Shown in pieces: positions 24,355 through 33,271 of a DNA stretch of 54,900 nt. The stretch covers positions 1 to 54,900 of the forward strand of contig CAMDEA010000035.1 of assembly GCA_945893045.1 (NCBI GenBank). Direction: 5' to 3'. Numbering within the stretch: position 1 is the stretch's first letter; each line of letters opens with the position of its first letter. The notes beneath the pieces were generated by a model. It worked only from the letters and a program-made list of their open reading frames with translations, did no database searches and had not been told where the DNA came from. The position numbers and the translations under genes were made by a program. The DNA comes from Planctomyces sp. SH-PL62. Lineage in GTDB: Bacteria > Planctomycetota > Planctomycetia > Planctomycetales > Planctomycetaceae.

Positions 24355-27210
24355 CTACTTAGCCGAGCGCACGCTCAACCGCACCGGCCGCGACGCCTGG
24401 TTTCCCTCTTGCTGAGAGATGCCGTAGATCAAGCGCGTCGACTCCGGCACCCAGCTTGACGCCGTGAGAAAAATCTGACGTTCGATCTCCCCCTGCCGAA
24501 TCATCACGCCGCTGAGCCCGATGTTGTCCACGATCACGCCGTGCGGCAAGTTGTCGACGTCGAAGCGTTGCTCGTTGTTGAACTTGTCGGCGCGTTCGAT
24601 GCGCAGCATCGCGCTGATCGTCGTGCCGGGCGCGATCACCAATTCCGGAATGTCATCCGGTGTTGCCGGCGAGTCGGCCGATTTGTCGGCTTTGAGTGGC
24701 TGTCGATCGGGGTTGAGGAAGACAACGAACTTCGGCTTGTCCGCGAGCTTGATCTCGCCCAGCGTCCCGGCCTCTTTCGTAACCGCTTTCCCGTGAATGG
24801 ACGCCGTGGCGGTGATCTTCACGTTCGCCCAAACTTCCTTCGGCGGAGCTTTCTCTTTGGCATCCAGCGAGGTGCTCAAGACCGCGCGGGCTTGCGTATG
24901 CCCCGCTTCAACGACAGTCGGAGTCGAAATCGAAAAGCCTTCGGGCAATCCCGTGACATCGAAGCGCACGTCGCCATCGAAGCCGTCAGTGCGGTCGATC
25001 TGGAAAGTGACTCGCGTGCCGCTGCTGGCGGCGACGGTCGCGTCTTTGGCACCGGCAAGCGACGGAGTGAAATCAGGCTTCGGAGGGCGAATAGACAGTG
25101 AGTAATCGTGCTTGTCACCGCCGAAGCCGCGCGTATCAGTCACTTTGACGAGATACGTCCCATCGGCCGGGACCGTGAATCGCAGACGGCTGTCATTGCC
25201 AAGTTTGCGCTCGCCGTCGTCGTCGTTTTCGTAGTTCAGCGGAAAGACCGGCAGGCCGTTGTCGATCAGCTTCGTGCCGACAGGATACGGCTCGACGATG
25301 TAACAGACTTCATCGAGCGCGTGGATCGTGGCACTCGTATCGAAGTAGTCGATCCGCTTGCCGCCGTTCGCGTACATCTGCATTCCAGAGTCCGGTCCTT
25401 GCGGCATTCGAAACGTCTTGAGCACTTCGCCGCCAATGTAGAGGAACTGGTTGAGTTCCATCTCTTCCCAATTCTTCAAACGGATGTCCGGTCCGTTGGA
25501 ATCAATCGGCCGGAACTCGTTGTACGTCTCGCGGACGGCTTGCAACACGAGCCGCTGCACCGGACGGCCGTCGGGAGTGAGCACTTCCAGTTTCGTGTCG
25601 GCCAGAGATCCCTTGCGAGCGGCGTTCGTTTCGAGCATCCAGACTTGTCCGGCCTTGGCATCGAAGCGGAAGAGGTCACGATCGCCTGCCGCCACGAACT
25701 TGCCGTTGACCGTCGCCGGCAGCGTGATTGCTTGAGCTTGAGTCACCGCATCATTCGGCTCGGCCTCTTCGATGGTCTGCATCGCAGCCGATTCGCTCGC
25801 GAGCGGCGGAATCGAATCGCCCGTCAGTGGCGTCGAGACGACGAGTCCCGCGCCGGCGTTCGCGATCGGATACGACTGCAACGATCCATCCAATCGGCCG
25901 ACCAGCAGCGTCGAACTGTCCGGCGAGATCGCCAGCGCTTGCGGCCAGTCGGGCTGAGTCTCCAACACTTTGAGTTGCGTGAATGACTGCGTCTCCCACA
26001 GCTTGATCCGCCGATCTTCGGCCGACGAGACCAGCATCTTGCCGTCCGGCGAGAAGACGAGCTTGAGGATTCCCCCTTCGTGAGCGTATCGCGAGAACAC
26101 CATCGGGTTCGTCCCCTCTTTGCCTCCGGCGGTGATGTCCCACACTCGAATCCGCTTATCGACGCCGCCCGCGACGATCCGCTTGCCGTCGAGACTGAAC
26201 GCGACCGCGTACTGTTCCTTCTCTGGCTGATTGAGCGTGTCGAGCCGCTCGCCCGTCGCCACGTTCCACAACTTCACCGTTCGGTCACCCGACGCGCTCG
26301 CCAGAATCTGACCATTCGGATGAAACGCGACGTCGTACACGGCGTCGTTGTGACCGTGCAGAGTCCGTACCTCCGCGCCGGTTTCGACGTTCCAAAGTTT
26401 GACCTTCTGGTCGTAGCTCCCTGTCGCCAGCAGCTTGCCGTCGGGGCTTAGCTCCGCCGTGTAGATGGCATCGCGATGCCCTTGAATCGTGCGAATCGGC
26501 GAGCCGTCTACAACTTTGAAGAGTCGCACTTCGCCAAACACACCCGGCTCACCAGCCGCCGCGAAGACAAAACTCAAATCGTGAGCCACACCGATATCGT
26601 TGATGACCCCACGCAGCCCAGCCAATTCACGCACCAGAGTCTTCGAGTCCGGCACACCGCGAGTAACTTCTCCGGGAGTGGGTGGAATACGAAGCAACTC
26701 GGCGCGCCCCTGCCGCGCGACCGCGATCGTCGCGACATCGCGCGACCACGCCAGCGCCTGAATCGGCTGTCGCACTGGTCCCTTGGTCGCGATCTTCGGT
26801 GTCACCAGCAACGTCGGATCGGGAGCCTGCCCTGCCGGCCCCTTCGCTCCCGCATCAACCCACGCCTTGAGGATCGCGATCTCCTCCTGCTTCGGTCCTG
26901 CATTTCCCTCCGGAGGCATCACCGGCTTGACCTTCTTCTCAACGCTGAGCACCAGGCGGCTGAGGCCACTCTTGCCGGGAACAACCACCGCCCCGCGCTT
27001 GCCCCCCTTCAACGCCGAGTCGAACGACTCCAGGATCAGCCCGCCTTCTTTCTCGTCGGCGTTGTGGCAGCCGTTGCAGTACTTCTTAAAGATCGGAGCA
27101 ACTTGCGAATTAAAGTCCGGCCCCATTGGCTTGGCGTCTTGCGCGAAACATTTCGCGTCAAAGCCGACAACGCACCAATAGCCGACAAGACACCAAAGAA
27201 AACGACGCAT
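24355..27210 (-). CDS. Planctomycete cytochrome (PSCyt1) fused to WD40 repeats and a pre-peptidase-like C-terminus
   Basis: A 951-residue exported protein (signal LWCLVGYWCVVGFDAKCFAQ); GGAGG precedes ATG 27210. Residues about 30-120 are a PSCyt1 heme domain: YCNGCHNADEKEGGLILESF with CXXCH at 45-49 and PVMPPEGNAG as a likely distal methionine. Residues about 150-460 carry WD40 repeats (GHRDAIYTAELSPDGKLLAT, GHNDAVYDVAFHPNGQILAS). The C-terminal half has beta-sandwich domains including a pre-peptidase-type segment (PADGTYLVKVTDTRGFGGDK). Such giant proteins are a planctomycete speciality, often paired with DUF1501 genes, and are thought to work at the cell surface. The exact role is unknown. 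Confidence 0.88.
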   Translation of the reverse strand: MRRFLWCLVGYWCVVGFDAKCFAQDAKPMGPDFNSQVAPIFKKYCNGCHNADEKEGGLILESFDSALKGGKRGAVVVPGKSGLSRLVLSVEKKVKPVMPPEGNAGPKQEEIAILKAWVDAGAKGPAGQAPDPTLLVTPKIATKGPVRQPIQALAWSRDVATIAVARQGRAELLRIPPTPGEVTRGVPDSKTLVRELAGLRGVINDIGVAHDLSFVFAAAGEPGVFGEVRLFKVVDGSPIRTIQGHRDAIYTAELSPDGKLLATGSYDQKVKLWNVETGAEVRTLHGHNDAVYDVAFHPNGQILASASGDRTVKLWNVATGERLDTLNQPEKEQYAVAFSLDGKRIVAGGVDKRIRVWDITAGGKEGTNPMVFSRYAHEGGILKLVFSPDGKMLVSSAEDRRIKLWETQSFTQLKVLETQPDWPQALAISPDSSTLLVGRLDGSLQSYPIANAGAGLVVSTPLTGDSIPPLASESAAMQTIEEAEPNDAVTQAQAITLPATVNGKFVAAGDRDLFRFDAKAGQVWMLETNAARKGSLADTKLEVLTPDGRPVQRLVLQAVRETYNEFRPIDSNGPDIRLKNWEEMELNQFLYIGGEVLKTFRMPQGPDSGMQMYANGGKRIDYFDTSATIHALDEVCYIVEPYPVGTKLIDNGLPVFPLNYENDDDGERKLGNDSRLRFTVPADGTYLVKVTDTRGFGGDKHDYSLSIRPPKPDFTPSLAGAKDATVAASSGTRVTFQIDRTDGFDGDVRFDVTGLPEGFSISTPTVVEAGHTQARAVLSTSLDAKEKAPPKEVWANVKITATASIHGKAVTKEAGTLGEIKLADKPKFVVFLNPDRQPLKADKSADSPATPDDIPELVIAPGTTISAMLRIERADKFNNEQRFDVDNLPHGVIVDNIGLSGVMIRQGEIERQIFLTASSWVPESTRLIYGISQQEGNQASRPVRLSVRSAK

Positions 27211-27285
27211 GTCACCGCCTCCGAAGTTGGTTTCGCTCGCATCCAACAGCGACAAGATATTTGAAGTCCACCAACATCTGCCATC

Positions 27286-27350
27286 ATCTTTCGCCCCTCA
27301 TTTTCCGCCAGTTTCGTTTTGGTGCGGCGAAAAATGAAGGGCGGAAAATG
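27286..27350. repeat. CGCCCTTCATTTTCCGCCAG palindrome, copy 1
   Basis: The arms 27286-27310 and 27325-27350 pair at about 21 of 25 positions. It lies between the DUF58 stop (27365) and the start of the cytochrome-WD40 gene (27210), so it could be a 3' hairpin for DUF58. Copies 2 and 3 are at 30317 and 30934. Confidence 0.8.
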
Positions 27351-27364
27351 GAACCGCAAGAATC

Positions 27365-28285
27365 TCAATGCCGGACCATGCCGATGCGGTGGTGCATGTA
27401 GGCCAGCAGGACAGCGTCGATGTGCTCGCTGGTGCGGATGGTGCGATAGTCGATCGTTTGCTGGGCGCAGAAGCGGCGTAGTTCGTCCAAGTACGAGTGC
27501 ATCGCGGCGAGGTAGCCGTCGCGCAGAGAACGTGGATCGCAGAGCACGTCACCGAGTTCTTCCATCCCCTCGAACTTCGTCGTGCCGGTGAAGTTGAAAT
27601 CGAGTTCCTCGTCGTCCAGCACATGAAAGACGAGCACGTCGTGGCCTCGGTGGCGGAGCAGTTTCAGCCCCTTGAACAGCCCCGGTCGCGGCACAAGCAA
27701 ATCGGAGATCAGCACGATCATGCCTCGGCGTCCTTGAGCCTCAGCGACGTGACGGAGCACGTCGAAGATGTCCGTCTTCTGCTTCGGTTCCTCGGCTTCA
27801 AGGGCCAGCAAGATATCGTTGAAGTGCGTCCGTTTGCTCAGCGGCGGAACTTGCGTGCGAATCGCCTCGTCGAACGCCACCAACCCGACCGAATCCTGCT
27901 GCCGCAGCAGCAAGTGCGCCAGCGTCGCCGCCGTCGTGCAGGCGTAGTCGTATTTCGTGGCCAATCCGTGCGGCGAGCGTCCCGCTCCGCTACCGAACCG
28001 CATCGACTCGCTGAGGTCCACGATCAGCGTCGTCCGCAGGTTCGTGTCTTCCTCGTAGAGCTTCACATAAACCTTGTCGGTCTTCGACCAGACCTTCCAG
28101 TCGATGCGCCGCACGTCGTCACCAGGGACGTACTCGCGATGCTGCACGAACTCGACCGACTGCCCGAAATACGGACTGCGATGCCCGCCCGACAAAAAGC
28201 CCTCGACGATTTGCCTCGCCTGAATTTCCAGTCGAGCAACTCGCGAGATGACTTCGGGACGCAGATGCTTGTGAGAGGTCTTCAC
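27365..28285 (-). CDS. DUF58 protein, partner of MoxR
   Basis: A 306-residue cytoplasmic protein. The N-terminal DUF58 signature is clear: [20 protein letters not shown] then [20 protein letters not shown] (about residues 35-75). A von Willebrand A-like domain follows, with a degenerate MIDAS ([13 protein letters not shown]) and [16 protein letters not shown]58 proteins work with MoxR ATPases as chaperone-like complexes. The MoxR gene lies upstream in the same direction, with a small gene between them. The protein ends shortly before a palindromic element. Family identity is secure; the client protein is unknown. Confidence 0.9.
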   Translation of the reverse strand: MKTSHKHLRPEVISRVARLEIQARQIVEGFLSGGHRSPYFGQSVEFVQHREYVPGDDVRRIDWKVWSKTDKVYVKLYEEDTNLRTTLIVDLSESMRFGSGAGRSPHGLATKYDYACTTAATLAHLLLRQQDSVGLVAFDEAIRTQVPPLSKRTHFNDILLALEAEEPKQKTDIFDVLRHVAEAQGRRGMIVLISDLLVPRPGLFKGLKLLRHRGHDVLVFHVLDDEELDFNFTGTTKFEGMEELGDVLCDPRSLRDGYLAAMHSYLDELRRFCAQQTIDYRTIRTSEHIDAVLLAYMHHRIGMVRH

Positions 28286-28310
28286 GAGTCGGTTTATCCT
28301 TCAGGGGCAC

Positions 28311-28538
28311 TCAGTTCGTCTGACCGGCACTCGGCGATTTTGTCTCCGCTGCAAACTCAGCCAGGACTTGTTCAGGCGATCGAAAGACGATTTGACCGTT
28401 CTCGCTCGAAACCGCTGGAAAGCCGAGTTTGGCGTTGCGAACCACAGCCTCTCGCGCGGCGGTTTGGCAGATTCGCTCAAACTCTGCGTCAGACATTTCA
28501 AGCCGCTTCGGTTCGGTGCGTGAAATCGGTTGGATCAT
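28311..28538 (-). CDS. Small hypothetical protein between moxR and DUF58
   Basis: A 75-residue soluble protein starting at ATG 28538, with AAGGA about 12 bases upstream. It is mostly helical (SDAEFERICQTAAREAVVRN) with a short beta element (GFPAVSSENGQIVFRSPEQV), the size and build of a small antitoxin or adaptor. No family is recognised. Its start overlaps the stop of a 21-codon frame at 28535-28600 by four bases (ATGA). In most MoxR/DUF58 loci the two genes are adjacent, so an extra coding unit here is unusual. Confidence 0.5.
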   Translation of the reverse strand: MIQPISRTEPKRLEMSDAEFERICQTAAREAVVRNAKLGFPAVSSENGQIVFRSPEQVLAEFAAETKSPSAGQTN

Positions 28539-28600
28539 GACTGTGGTCCTTGGCAAAAACGTGCCCATGTTTCCGGATTCAAAACCGTTGCCACGTTCAT
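28535..28600 (-). CDS. Possible 21-residue peptide coupled to the small hypothetical gene
   Basis: The frame from ATG 28600 to TGA 28535 would encode MNVATVLNPETWARFCQGPQ plus a final Ser. Its stop overlaps the next ATG as ATGA, a common coupling arrangement. The ribosome site is weak (TTGGAA), and no homologue can be named. It may be a leader peptide, a remnant of a longer gene, or chance. Confidence 0.25.
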   Translation of the reverse strand: MNVATVLNPETWARFCQGPQS

Positions 28601-28635
28601 TTCCAAATGTTTTAAGCCGGGACCACGACGTTGGC

Positions 28636-29697
28636 TCACGCCGCGAAGATTTTTTGGAAGCGGGGGTCGCGGGAGAGTTCGCCTTCTTTGGCGGGAGTCG
28701 ATTCGATCAGCTTGTCGATGACGTGGTCGGGAGTGATCCCTTCGGATTCGGCGGCGAAGTTCAGGACGATGCGGTGGCGGAGGACCGGTTTGGCCATTGC
28801 GATGATGTCGTCGGTGCTGACGTGCGTGCGGCCGTTGAGCAACGCTCGCGTCTTGCCTCCGAGCAACAGGTATTGCACGGCGCGCGGGCCGGCTCCCCAG
28901 CTCAGCCATTCGTTGATGAAGTCGGGGGTGCCGGGTTGTCGGACTCGCGTTTGCCGCGTGAGAGCGAGGGCGTACTCGACGACGTGGTCGGTCACGGGGA
29001 CTTGGCGGACGATCCGTTGCAGTTCGATGATGTCGTCATCGTCGAGGACCGCTTCGACGGCGTCGTTGTGGATGCCGGTCGTCTGCTTCGCGATCTGTTT
29101 TTCCTCGGCGAAGTTCGGATAGCCGACGTGAACCTTGAACATGAAGCGGTCCTGCTGAGCTTCTGGCAGCGCGTAGGTTCCTTCTTGCTCGATCGGGTTC
29201 TGCGTAGCGAGCACGAAGAACGGATCGGCGAGGATGTGTCGCGTTTGGCCGACGGTGACTTGCCGTTCCTGCATCGCTTCCAGCAGCGCGGCCTGAGTCT
29301 TCGGCGGTGTGCGGTTGATTTCGTCGGCCAGGATGACGTTGTGGAACAGCGGGCCGGTGATGAAGCGAAACTCGCGCTGGCCGGTGGTTTTGTTTTCTTG
29401 CAGGACTTCGGTGCCGGTGATGTCGGCGGGCATCAAGTCGGGGGTGAATTGGATGCGAGCAAACGACATCGACAAGCAGCGGGCTAGAGTGCTGATCATC
29501 AAGGTCTTGGCGAGTCCCGGCACACCTTCCAACAAGCAATGCCCGCGGCTGAAAAGTGCGATCAGCAACTGGTCGATGACTTCATTCTGACCGACGATGA
29601 CCTGCGCCATCTGCTCGCGGATTTTCCGGTATCCTTGGCTCAGTTTCTCGATGGATTCCCCCGCTGCCGCCTCGATCGCCGCTCGGTCGTCGCTCAT
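28636..29697 (-). CDS. MoxR-family AAA+ ATPase
   Basis: A 353-residue protein starting at ATG 29697. Motifs are the MoxR core [20 protein letters not shown], Walker A GVPGLAKT (58-65), Walker [21 protein letters not shown] (Asp125, Glu126), sensor 1 [20 protein letters not shown] and [11 protein letters not shown] with a likely arginine finger. MoxR ATPases remodel or activate target complexes, usually with DUF58 and VWA partners; the DUF58 partner follows here. A frame open upstream of the start reaches past the divergent nuclease gene and is a shadow. About 215 bp of promoter region separate it from the bifunctional nuclease gene. Confidence 0.93.
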   Translation of the reverse strand: MSDDRAAIEAAAGESIEKLSQGYRKIREQMAQVIVGQNEVIDQLLIALFSRGHCLLEGVPGLAKTLMISTLARCLSMSFARIQFTPDLMPADITGTEVLQENKTTGQREFRFITGPLFHNVILADEINRTPPKTQAALLEAMQERQVTVGQTRHILADPFFVLATQNPIEQEGTYALPEAQQDRFMFKVHVGYPNFAEEKQIAKQTTGIHNDAVEAVLDDDDIIELQRIVRQVPVTDHVVEYALALTRQTRVRQPGTPDFINEWLSWGAGPRAVQYLLLGGKTRALLNGRTHVSTDDIIAMAKPVLRHRIVLNFAAESEGITPDHVIDKLIESTPAKEGELSRDPRFQKIFAA

Positions 29698-29913
29698 GAA
29701 GCCACCAAACTCCGAATGCTGGTTGTGTCGAAAACAATTCCTCTTAGCGAGGCGGGCAGACTCTAGCGGTCGTTCGGAGGCCGGGCAATCAATGGATCGG
29801 GACCGCATTGATTGTGCGAGGCAGTACGCTGGCGCGTTCGCGAGGCGACTCCTATAATCCCGCCAACTCGCCGGAAGCATCTTGCCGGCTGACCTACTCA
29901 CAAGAGGTGTCCC

Positions 29914-30312
29914 GTGCTCGTGCCGATGGAACTTGCCCGCATCATGATTAGCGAAGTCAGCGACCAACAGGTGATCTACCTGCGCGCGGTCGATGGTGAG
30001 CGGATGCTGCCGATCCTGATCGGCCTCTTCGAGGCCACCAGCATCGACCGCCGTGTCAAAAAGGAATACCCGCAGCGTCCGTTGACTCACGATCTGCTCA
30101 AGGCGACCGTCGAGGCTCTGGGGGGCGAGATCGAAAGCATCATCATCAACGACCTGCGCGAACACACTTACTTCGCCAAGCTGATCATTCGCCAAGGAGG
30201 CAATCTGATTGAAGTCGATAGCCGTCCGAGCGACGCGGTTGCTCTGGCCGTCCACTACGAACCACACCTGCCGATCTATGTCGATTCCAGCGTGCTGGAC
30301 CAAGTGCCGTAG
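29914..30312 (+). CDS. Bifunctional nuclease family (DUF151) protein
   Basis: A 132-residue protein with a GTG start at 29914 and AGAGG six bases before it. It covers the BFN domain: [40 protein letters not shown] and [20 protein letters not shown], the last with the conserved RPSDA motif. The family is named from a plant protein with RNase and DNase activity and is widespread in bacteria as a stand-alone domain; its bacterial role is unsettled. The length is normal. A palindromic element begins five bases after its stop. Confidence 0.9.
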   Translation: MLVPMELARIMISEVSDQQVIYLRAVDGERMLPILIGLFEATSIDRRVKKEYPQRPLTHDLLKATVEALGGEIESIIINDLREHTYFAKLIIRQGGNLIEVDSRPSDAVALAVHYEPHLPIYVDSSVLDQVP

Positions 30313-30316
30313 CGAT

Positions 30317-30390
30317 ATTTTCCGCCCTTCATTTTTTGCCAGATCTTTCAACCTGCAAAACTCGCCGGCGAAAAATGAAGGGCGGAAAAT
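30317..30390. repeat. CGCCCTTCATTTTCCGCCAG palindrome, copy 2
   Basis: The arms 30317-30340 and 30367-30390 pair at 23 of 24 positions. The right arm ends GAAGGGCGGAAAATGA, which reads as a ribosome-like AAGGG, a spacer and an ATG in frame with the NUDIX gene six codons before its likely start. Copy 3 lies on the other side of the same gene. Confidence 0.85.
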
Positions 30391-30406
30391 GAAGGCAAGA
30401 AGAAAC

Positions 30407-30925
30407 ATGTCCGAAGAACTCTTCGACATTGTCGATGACCAAGATCGAGTGATCGGCCAGATGGCTCGCTCAGAGGTGCATCGACAGAAGCTGTTGCACC
30501 GAGCCGTGTCGATCTTCGTCTTCAATTCGCGCGGCCAACTGCTGTTGCAGCAGCGTTCGGCGACGAAGGACGAGTACCCGCTGTGCTACACATCCTCGGC
30601 ATCCGGGCATGTCACTGCCGGAGAGAATTACGACGAGACCGCTCCGCGCGAGATGCAGGAAGAACTCGGCCTGACGTCGCCGGTCGAACGGCTGGCCAAA
30701 TTCCCCGCCGGGCCGGAGACGGCGAACGAGTTCACGGTCCTCTATCGCACGATCACCGACACGCCGCCGCAGTTCGATCCCGGCGAAATCGCTGGCGGCG
30801 GGTTTTATGTCCTGACGGAAATCGACCAGTGGCTGACACGCTCACCGGAACAGTTCTCGCCACCATTTCGCATTGCCTATCAGTGGTATCGAGCGCGTTT
30901 CCCAACTCATCCGCCCGGCGATTGA
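30407..30925 (+). CDS. NUDIX hydrolase (YfcD/IDI-like)
   Basis: A 172-residue protein with [20 protein letters not shown] and [20 protein letters not shown], the opening shared by YfcD-type NUDIX proteins and isopentenyl diphosphate isomerase. The NUDIX box is complete (GHVTAGE, then REMQEELGL). The paired cysteine of true IDI (SHP-type motif) is not present, since SSASGHV stands there, so a hydrolase is more likely. ATG 30407 has AAGAAG upstream; an in-frame ATG at 30389 lies in the flanking repeat arm and would add MKARRN. The gene is bracketed by two copies of one palindrome family. Confidence 0.85.
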   Translation: MSEELFDIVDDQDRVIGQMARSEVHRQKLLHRAVSIFVFNSRGQLLLQQRSATKDEYPLCYTSSASGHVTAGENYDETAPREMQEELGLTSPVERLAKFPAGPETANEFTVLYRTITDTPPQFDPGEIAGGGFYVLTEIDQWLTRSPEQFSPPFRIAYQWYRARFPTHPPGD

Positions 30926-30933
30926 ACTATTTT

Positions 30934-31009
30934 CACTTTCCGCCCTTCATTTTCCGCCAGCTCTTCGAGACTTCAGAAGGCGCTGGCGGAAGATGAAGGG
31001 CGAAAAATG
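30934..31009. repeat. CGCCCTTCATTTTCCGCCAG palindrome, copy 3, ending at an ATG
   Basis: The arms 30934-30961 and 30982-31009 pair at about 25 of 28 positions. The right arm ends GATGAAGGGCGAAAAATG, so AAGGG sits eight bases before an ATG that is in frame with the downstream hydrolase, 13 codons before its more likely start at 31046. Confidence 0.85.
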
Positions 31010-31045
31010 AAAGCATTCCACGGACTCCTTTTTCGGAGCTGTCAC

Positions 31046-32638
31046 ATGTCACTCGTGCGATTGTTGATGATCGTCGGCTTGGCTGGTTGTTTCGTATCAG
31101 AGTGGTCCGGCAGCGGACACGCCGCCTCCTTGCAGGGCGAAATTCGCGACGCCGACTCAGGACGACTCTTGCCGGCTCGGCTTTACATCCAATCGGCCGA
31201 CGGAGCGAAGTGGTTCTTTGCGAAGTCCGCCGATCCGAAAGGCTCGGCCATCGTTTACGACAAAGCCCGCGATCAGAAGAGCGTCGAGAAACACACGACG
31301 CTGTCGGCTCATCCGTTCCTCGCCGAACTGCCTCCCGGCAAGTACACGCTCACCATTGAACGAGGCAAGGAGTACCTGACCGCCACTCAAGAGGTCGAAA
31401 TCAACGACAAGCCGGCCGCAGTCACGATCAAGCTGAAACGCTGGATCAACATGGCCGAGCGTGGCTGGTACTCCGGCGACACTCACGTCCATCGTCCGAT
31501 CGCCGAACTCTCGAACGTCGCGCTGGCCGAAGACCTCAACATGGTTTATCCGATGTCGCAGTGGGTCACGGTGACTCACACGCTGCCGGAAAAAGGCCGA
31601 GTCGATCCGCAGCCAATCCCAACCGAACCGATCTTCGCCGATCCGACGCACGCCATCGTGCCGCGCAACACCGAGTACGAAATCTTCTCAGTCGGCCAGA
31701 AACGACACACGCTCGGCGCGGTCCTGATCCTGGGCCAGAAGGAACCGCTGAAGATTGGCATCCCGCCGCTGAAGGCCGTGGCCGAAGAAGCCCACAAGCA
31801 AGGCGCGTTGCTCGATCTCGAAAAACATTCCTGGGCCTGGACGCCAATCATCGCGCCGGTCATGAAGGCTGATCTGTACCCCCTCTCGAACAATCACATC
31901 TGGCGCACCGAGTTCGCCTTCAAGTCCTGGACGATCGAAAACAACTGGCGCGATAACCCGCGCATCGAGACCGACAAAGAGGGCTTCACCGAACTCGGCT
32001 GGCTGCACTTCGGCTGGGAGCAATACTACGCGATGCTCAACTGCGGCCTGCGAATGCGCCCGACCGCCGGCACCGCCAACGGAGTCCATCCCGTCCCCGC
32101 CGGCTTCAGCCGAGTCTATGTCGATCTCGGAAAAGAACAATTCACGCCGGAACTGTGGCAGAAGCGACTCAACGAAGGCCGAAGCGTTGTGACGACTGGA
32201 CCGATGCTGTGGTTTACGGTCGATCGATCTGTTCCGAATGTTGCGAAGATCCGTTATTGGATTTCCAGTCCATATCGCGTGCGAATCGAACGAATTCTAA
32301 ACGGCGTGGCCACATTTGACGGCACCATGACACACGGTGGGACATTGGTCGCTGTAAGCCAGGAACTGCATATTATTGGTGGCGACGAATCGTGCTGGGG
32401 TGCCATCCGCTGCTGGGAAGAATTGCCGAACGGGCGATTTCGTTTCGCACACACGGCTCCCGTCTTTGTCGATGTCCCCAACAAGCCATTGCAGCCCAGA
32501 CGCGACCAAGTCCGCTACTTGATCCAGCGCTGCGAGGAAGAAATCGCCCGCAACAAAGACGTGCTCAGCGACGCCGAACTGGCCGAGTACCGCGAGGCGT
32601 TGGAGTTCTATCGCAGCAAGCTGGAGACGGCGCGATAA
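31046..32638 (+). CDS. CehA/McbA-family metallohydrolase, exported
   Basis: A 530-residue protein from ATG 31046 (GGAG eight bases upstream). The longer start at 31007 lies in a repeat arm. The N-terminus has LMIVGLAGCF, whose LAGC could be a lipobox, so it may be a lipoprotein. Residues 28-135 form a carboxypeptidase-regulatory-like beta domain (LQGEIRDADSGRLLPARLYI). The PHP-like catalytic part has GDTHVHRP (Asp145, His147, His149) and later LLDLEKHSWAWTPI, likely metal ligands. CehA and McbA hydrolyse aryl carbamates, but planctomycete members probably have other substrates. The C-terminus is a short charged helix. Confidence 0.83.
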   Translation: MSLVRLLMIVGLAGCFVSEWSGSGHAASLQGEIRDADSGRLLPARLYIQSADGAKWFFAKSADPKGSAIVYDKARDQKSVEKHTTLSAHPFLAELPPGKYTLTIERGKEYLTATQEVEINDKPAAVTIKLKRWINMAERGWYSGDTHVHRPIAELSNVALAEDLNMVYPMSQWVTVTHTLPEKGRVDPQPIPTEPIFADPTHAIVPRNTEYEIFSVGQKRHTLGAVLILGQKEPLKIGIPPLKAVAEEAHKQGALLDLEKHSWAWTPIIAPVMKADLYPLSNNHIWRTEFAFKSWTIENNWRDNPRIETDKEGFTELGWLHFGWEQYYAMLNCGLRMRPTAGTANGVHPVPAGFSRVYVDLGKEQFTPELWQKRLNEGRSVVTTGPMLWFTVDRSVPNVAKIRYWISSPYRVRIERILNGVATFDGTMTHGGTLVAVSQELHIIGGDESCWGAIRCWEELPNGRFRFAHTAPVFVDVPNKPLQPRRDQVRYLIQRCEEEIARNKDVLSDAELAEYREALEFYRSKLETAR

Positions 32639-32661
32639 CCGATTCGTCGTGAGACGATCGA

Positions 32662-32952
32662 TCAACCGAGAATGTCGTCCACGTTGCGAGCGCCGTGCAG
32701 CACACGGATCACCGAGATCCCGTGGGCAGTCGGCTTGTAATAGATGACGTAGTTGCCAACCGCGAATCGGCGCAGGTGTTTGCCATATTGCTCGCAACGC
32801 GGCCCCATCCCTGGCAGGCCGCCAAGCCGTTCCAAACGATCAAGGATGTCACCGAGAACTCTTTGTGCCGCCTGTGGGTTGTCAGCGGCGATGTAGTCCG
32901 TGATCTCGGTCAGATCGGCTTTGGCCGCGCGAGTGATTCGGAAGCGTTTCAT
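32662..32952 (-). CDS. parE: ParE/RelE-family toxin
   Basis: A 96-residue protein. ATG 32952 fits the family start (MKRFRITRAAKADLTEITDY); an ATG three codons earlier has its GGAG too close. The ParE pattern continues with NPQAAQRVLGDILDRLERLG, PGMGPRCEQYGKHLRRFAVG and NYVIYYKPTAHGISVIRVLHGARN. ParE toxins inhibit gyrase; the related RelE toxins cut mRNA. The missing RelE catalytic residues and the ParD-type partner favour ParE. The antitoxin gene ends 19 bp upstream, and pairs like this are usually repressed by their own antitoxin. Confidence 0.88.
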   Translation of the reverse strand: MKRFRITRAAKADLTEITDYIAADNPQAAQRVLGDILDRLERLGGLPGMGPRCEQYGKHLRRFAVGNYVIYYKPTAHGISVIRVLHGARNVDDILG

Positions 32953-32971
32953 TTCCAACATTCTCCGCACT

Positions 32972-33235
32972 TCATCCGCGAGATTGTTGGACCGCTCGCT
33001 CACTCAAAGTGCCAAAGAATTCCCGCAACTCATGAGCGTCGTAATCGGAATAGTCGCCGCGTTCCAAATCGGCCAGCCCTGCGGCGATGGCGTCGGCGTG
33101 TCGATCATCGATGTGTTGCTGATCGTGCCAGAATTGGACCGCCTGGCAAATCGCTTCGTCCACCGAGGCGAACTCTCCCGATTGCACCTTCTCTTGAATG
33201 AACTTCGTCAGCGGTTCGGGAAGTGTGATCGACAT
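32972..33235 (-). CDS. parD: ParD-like antitoxin
   Basis: An 87-residue protein with AAGGAG seven bases before ATG 33235. The N-terminal ITLPEPLTKFIQEKVQSGEF and ASVDEAICQAVQFWHDQQ form a ribbon-helix-helix of ParD/CC2985 type. The C-terminal acidic tail (DLERGDYSDYDAHELREFFG) would wrap the toxin. It lies directly upstream of the ParE gene, the normal antitoxin-first order. It should neutralise the toxin and bind its own promoter; no operator was picked out in the 36 bp between it and the next gene. Confidence 0.88.
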   Translation of the reverse strand: MSITLPEPLTKFIQEKVQSGEFASVDEAICQAVQFWHDQQHIDDRHADAIAAGLADLERGDYSDYDAHELREFFGTLSERAVQQSRG

Positions 33236-33271
33236 GGATAGACTCCTTGCTGTCGGAAACCTACCGCCAGT

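Noticed and set aside
28636..30525. Single 629-codon frame from upstream of the bifunctional nuclease to the moxR stop
   Set aside because: The first 276 codons are antisense to the nuclease and NUDIX genes and have no recognisable domain; MoxR homology begins at ATG 29697.
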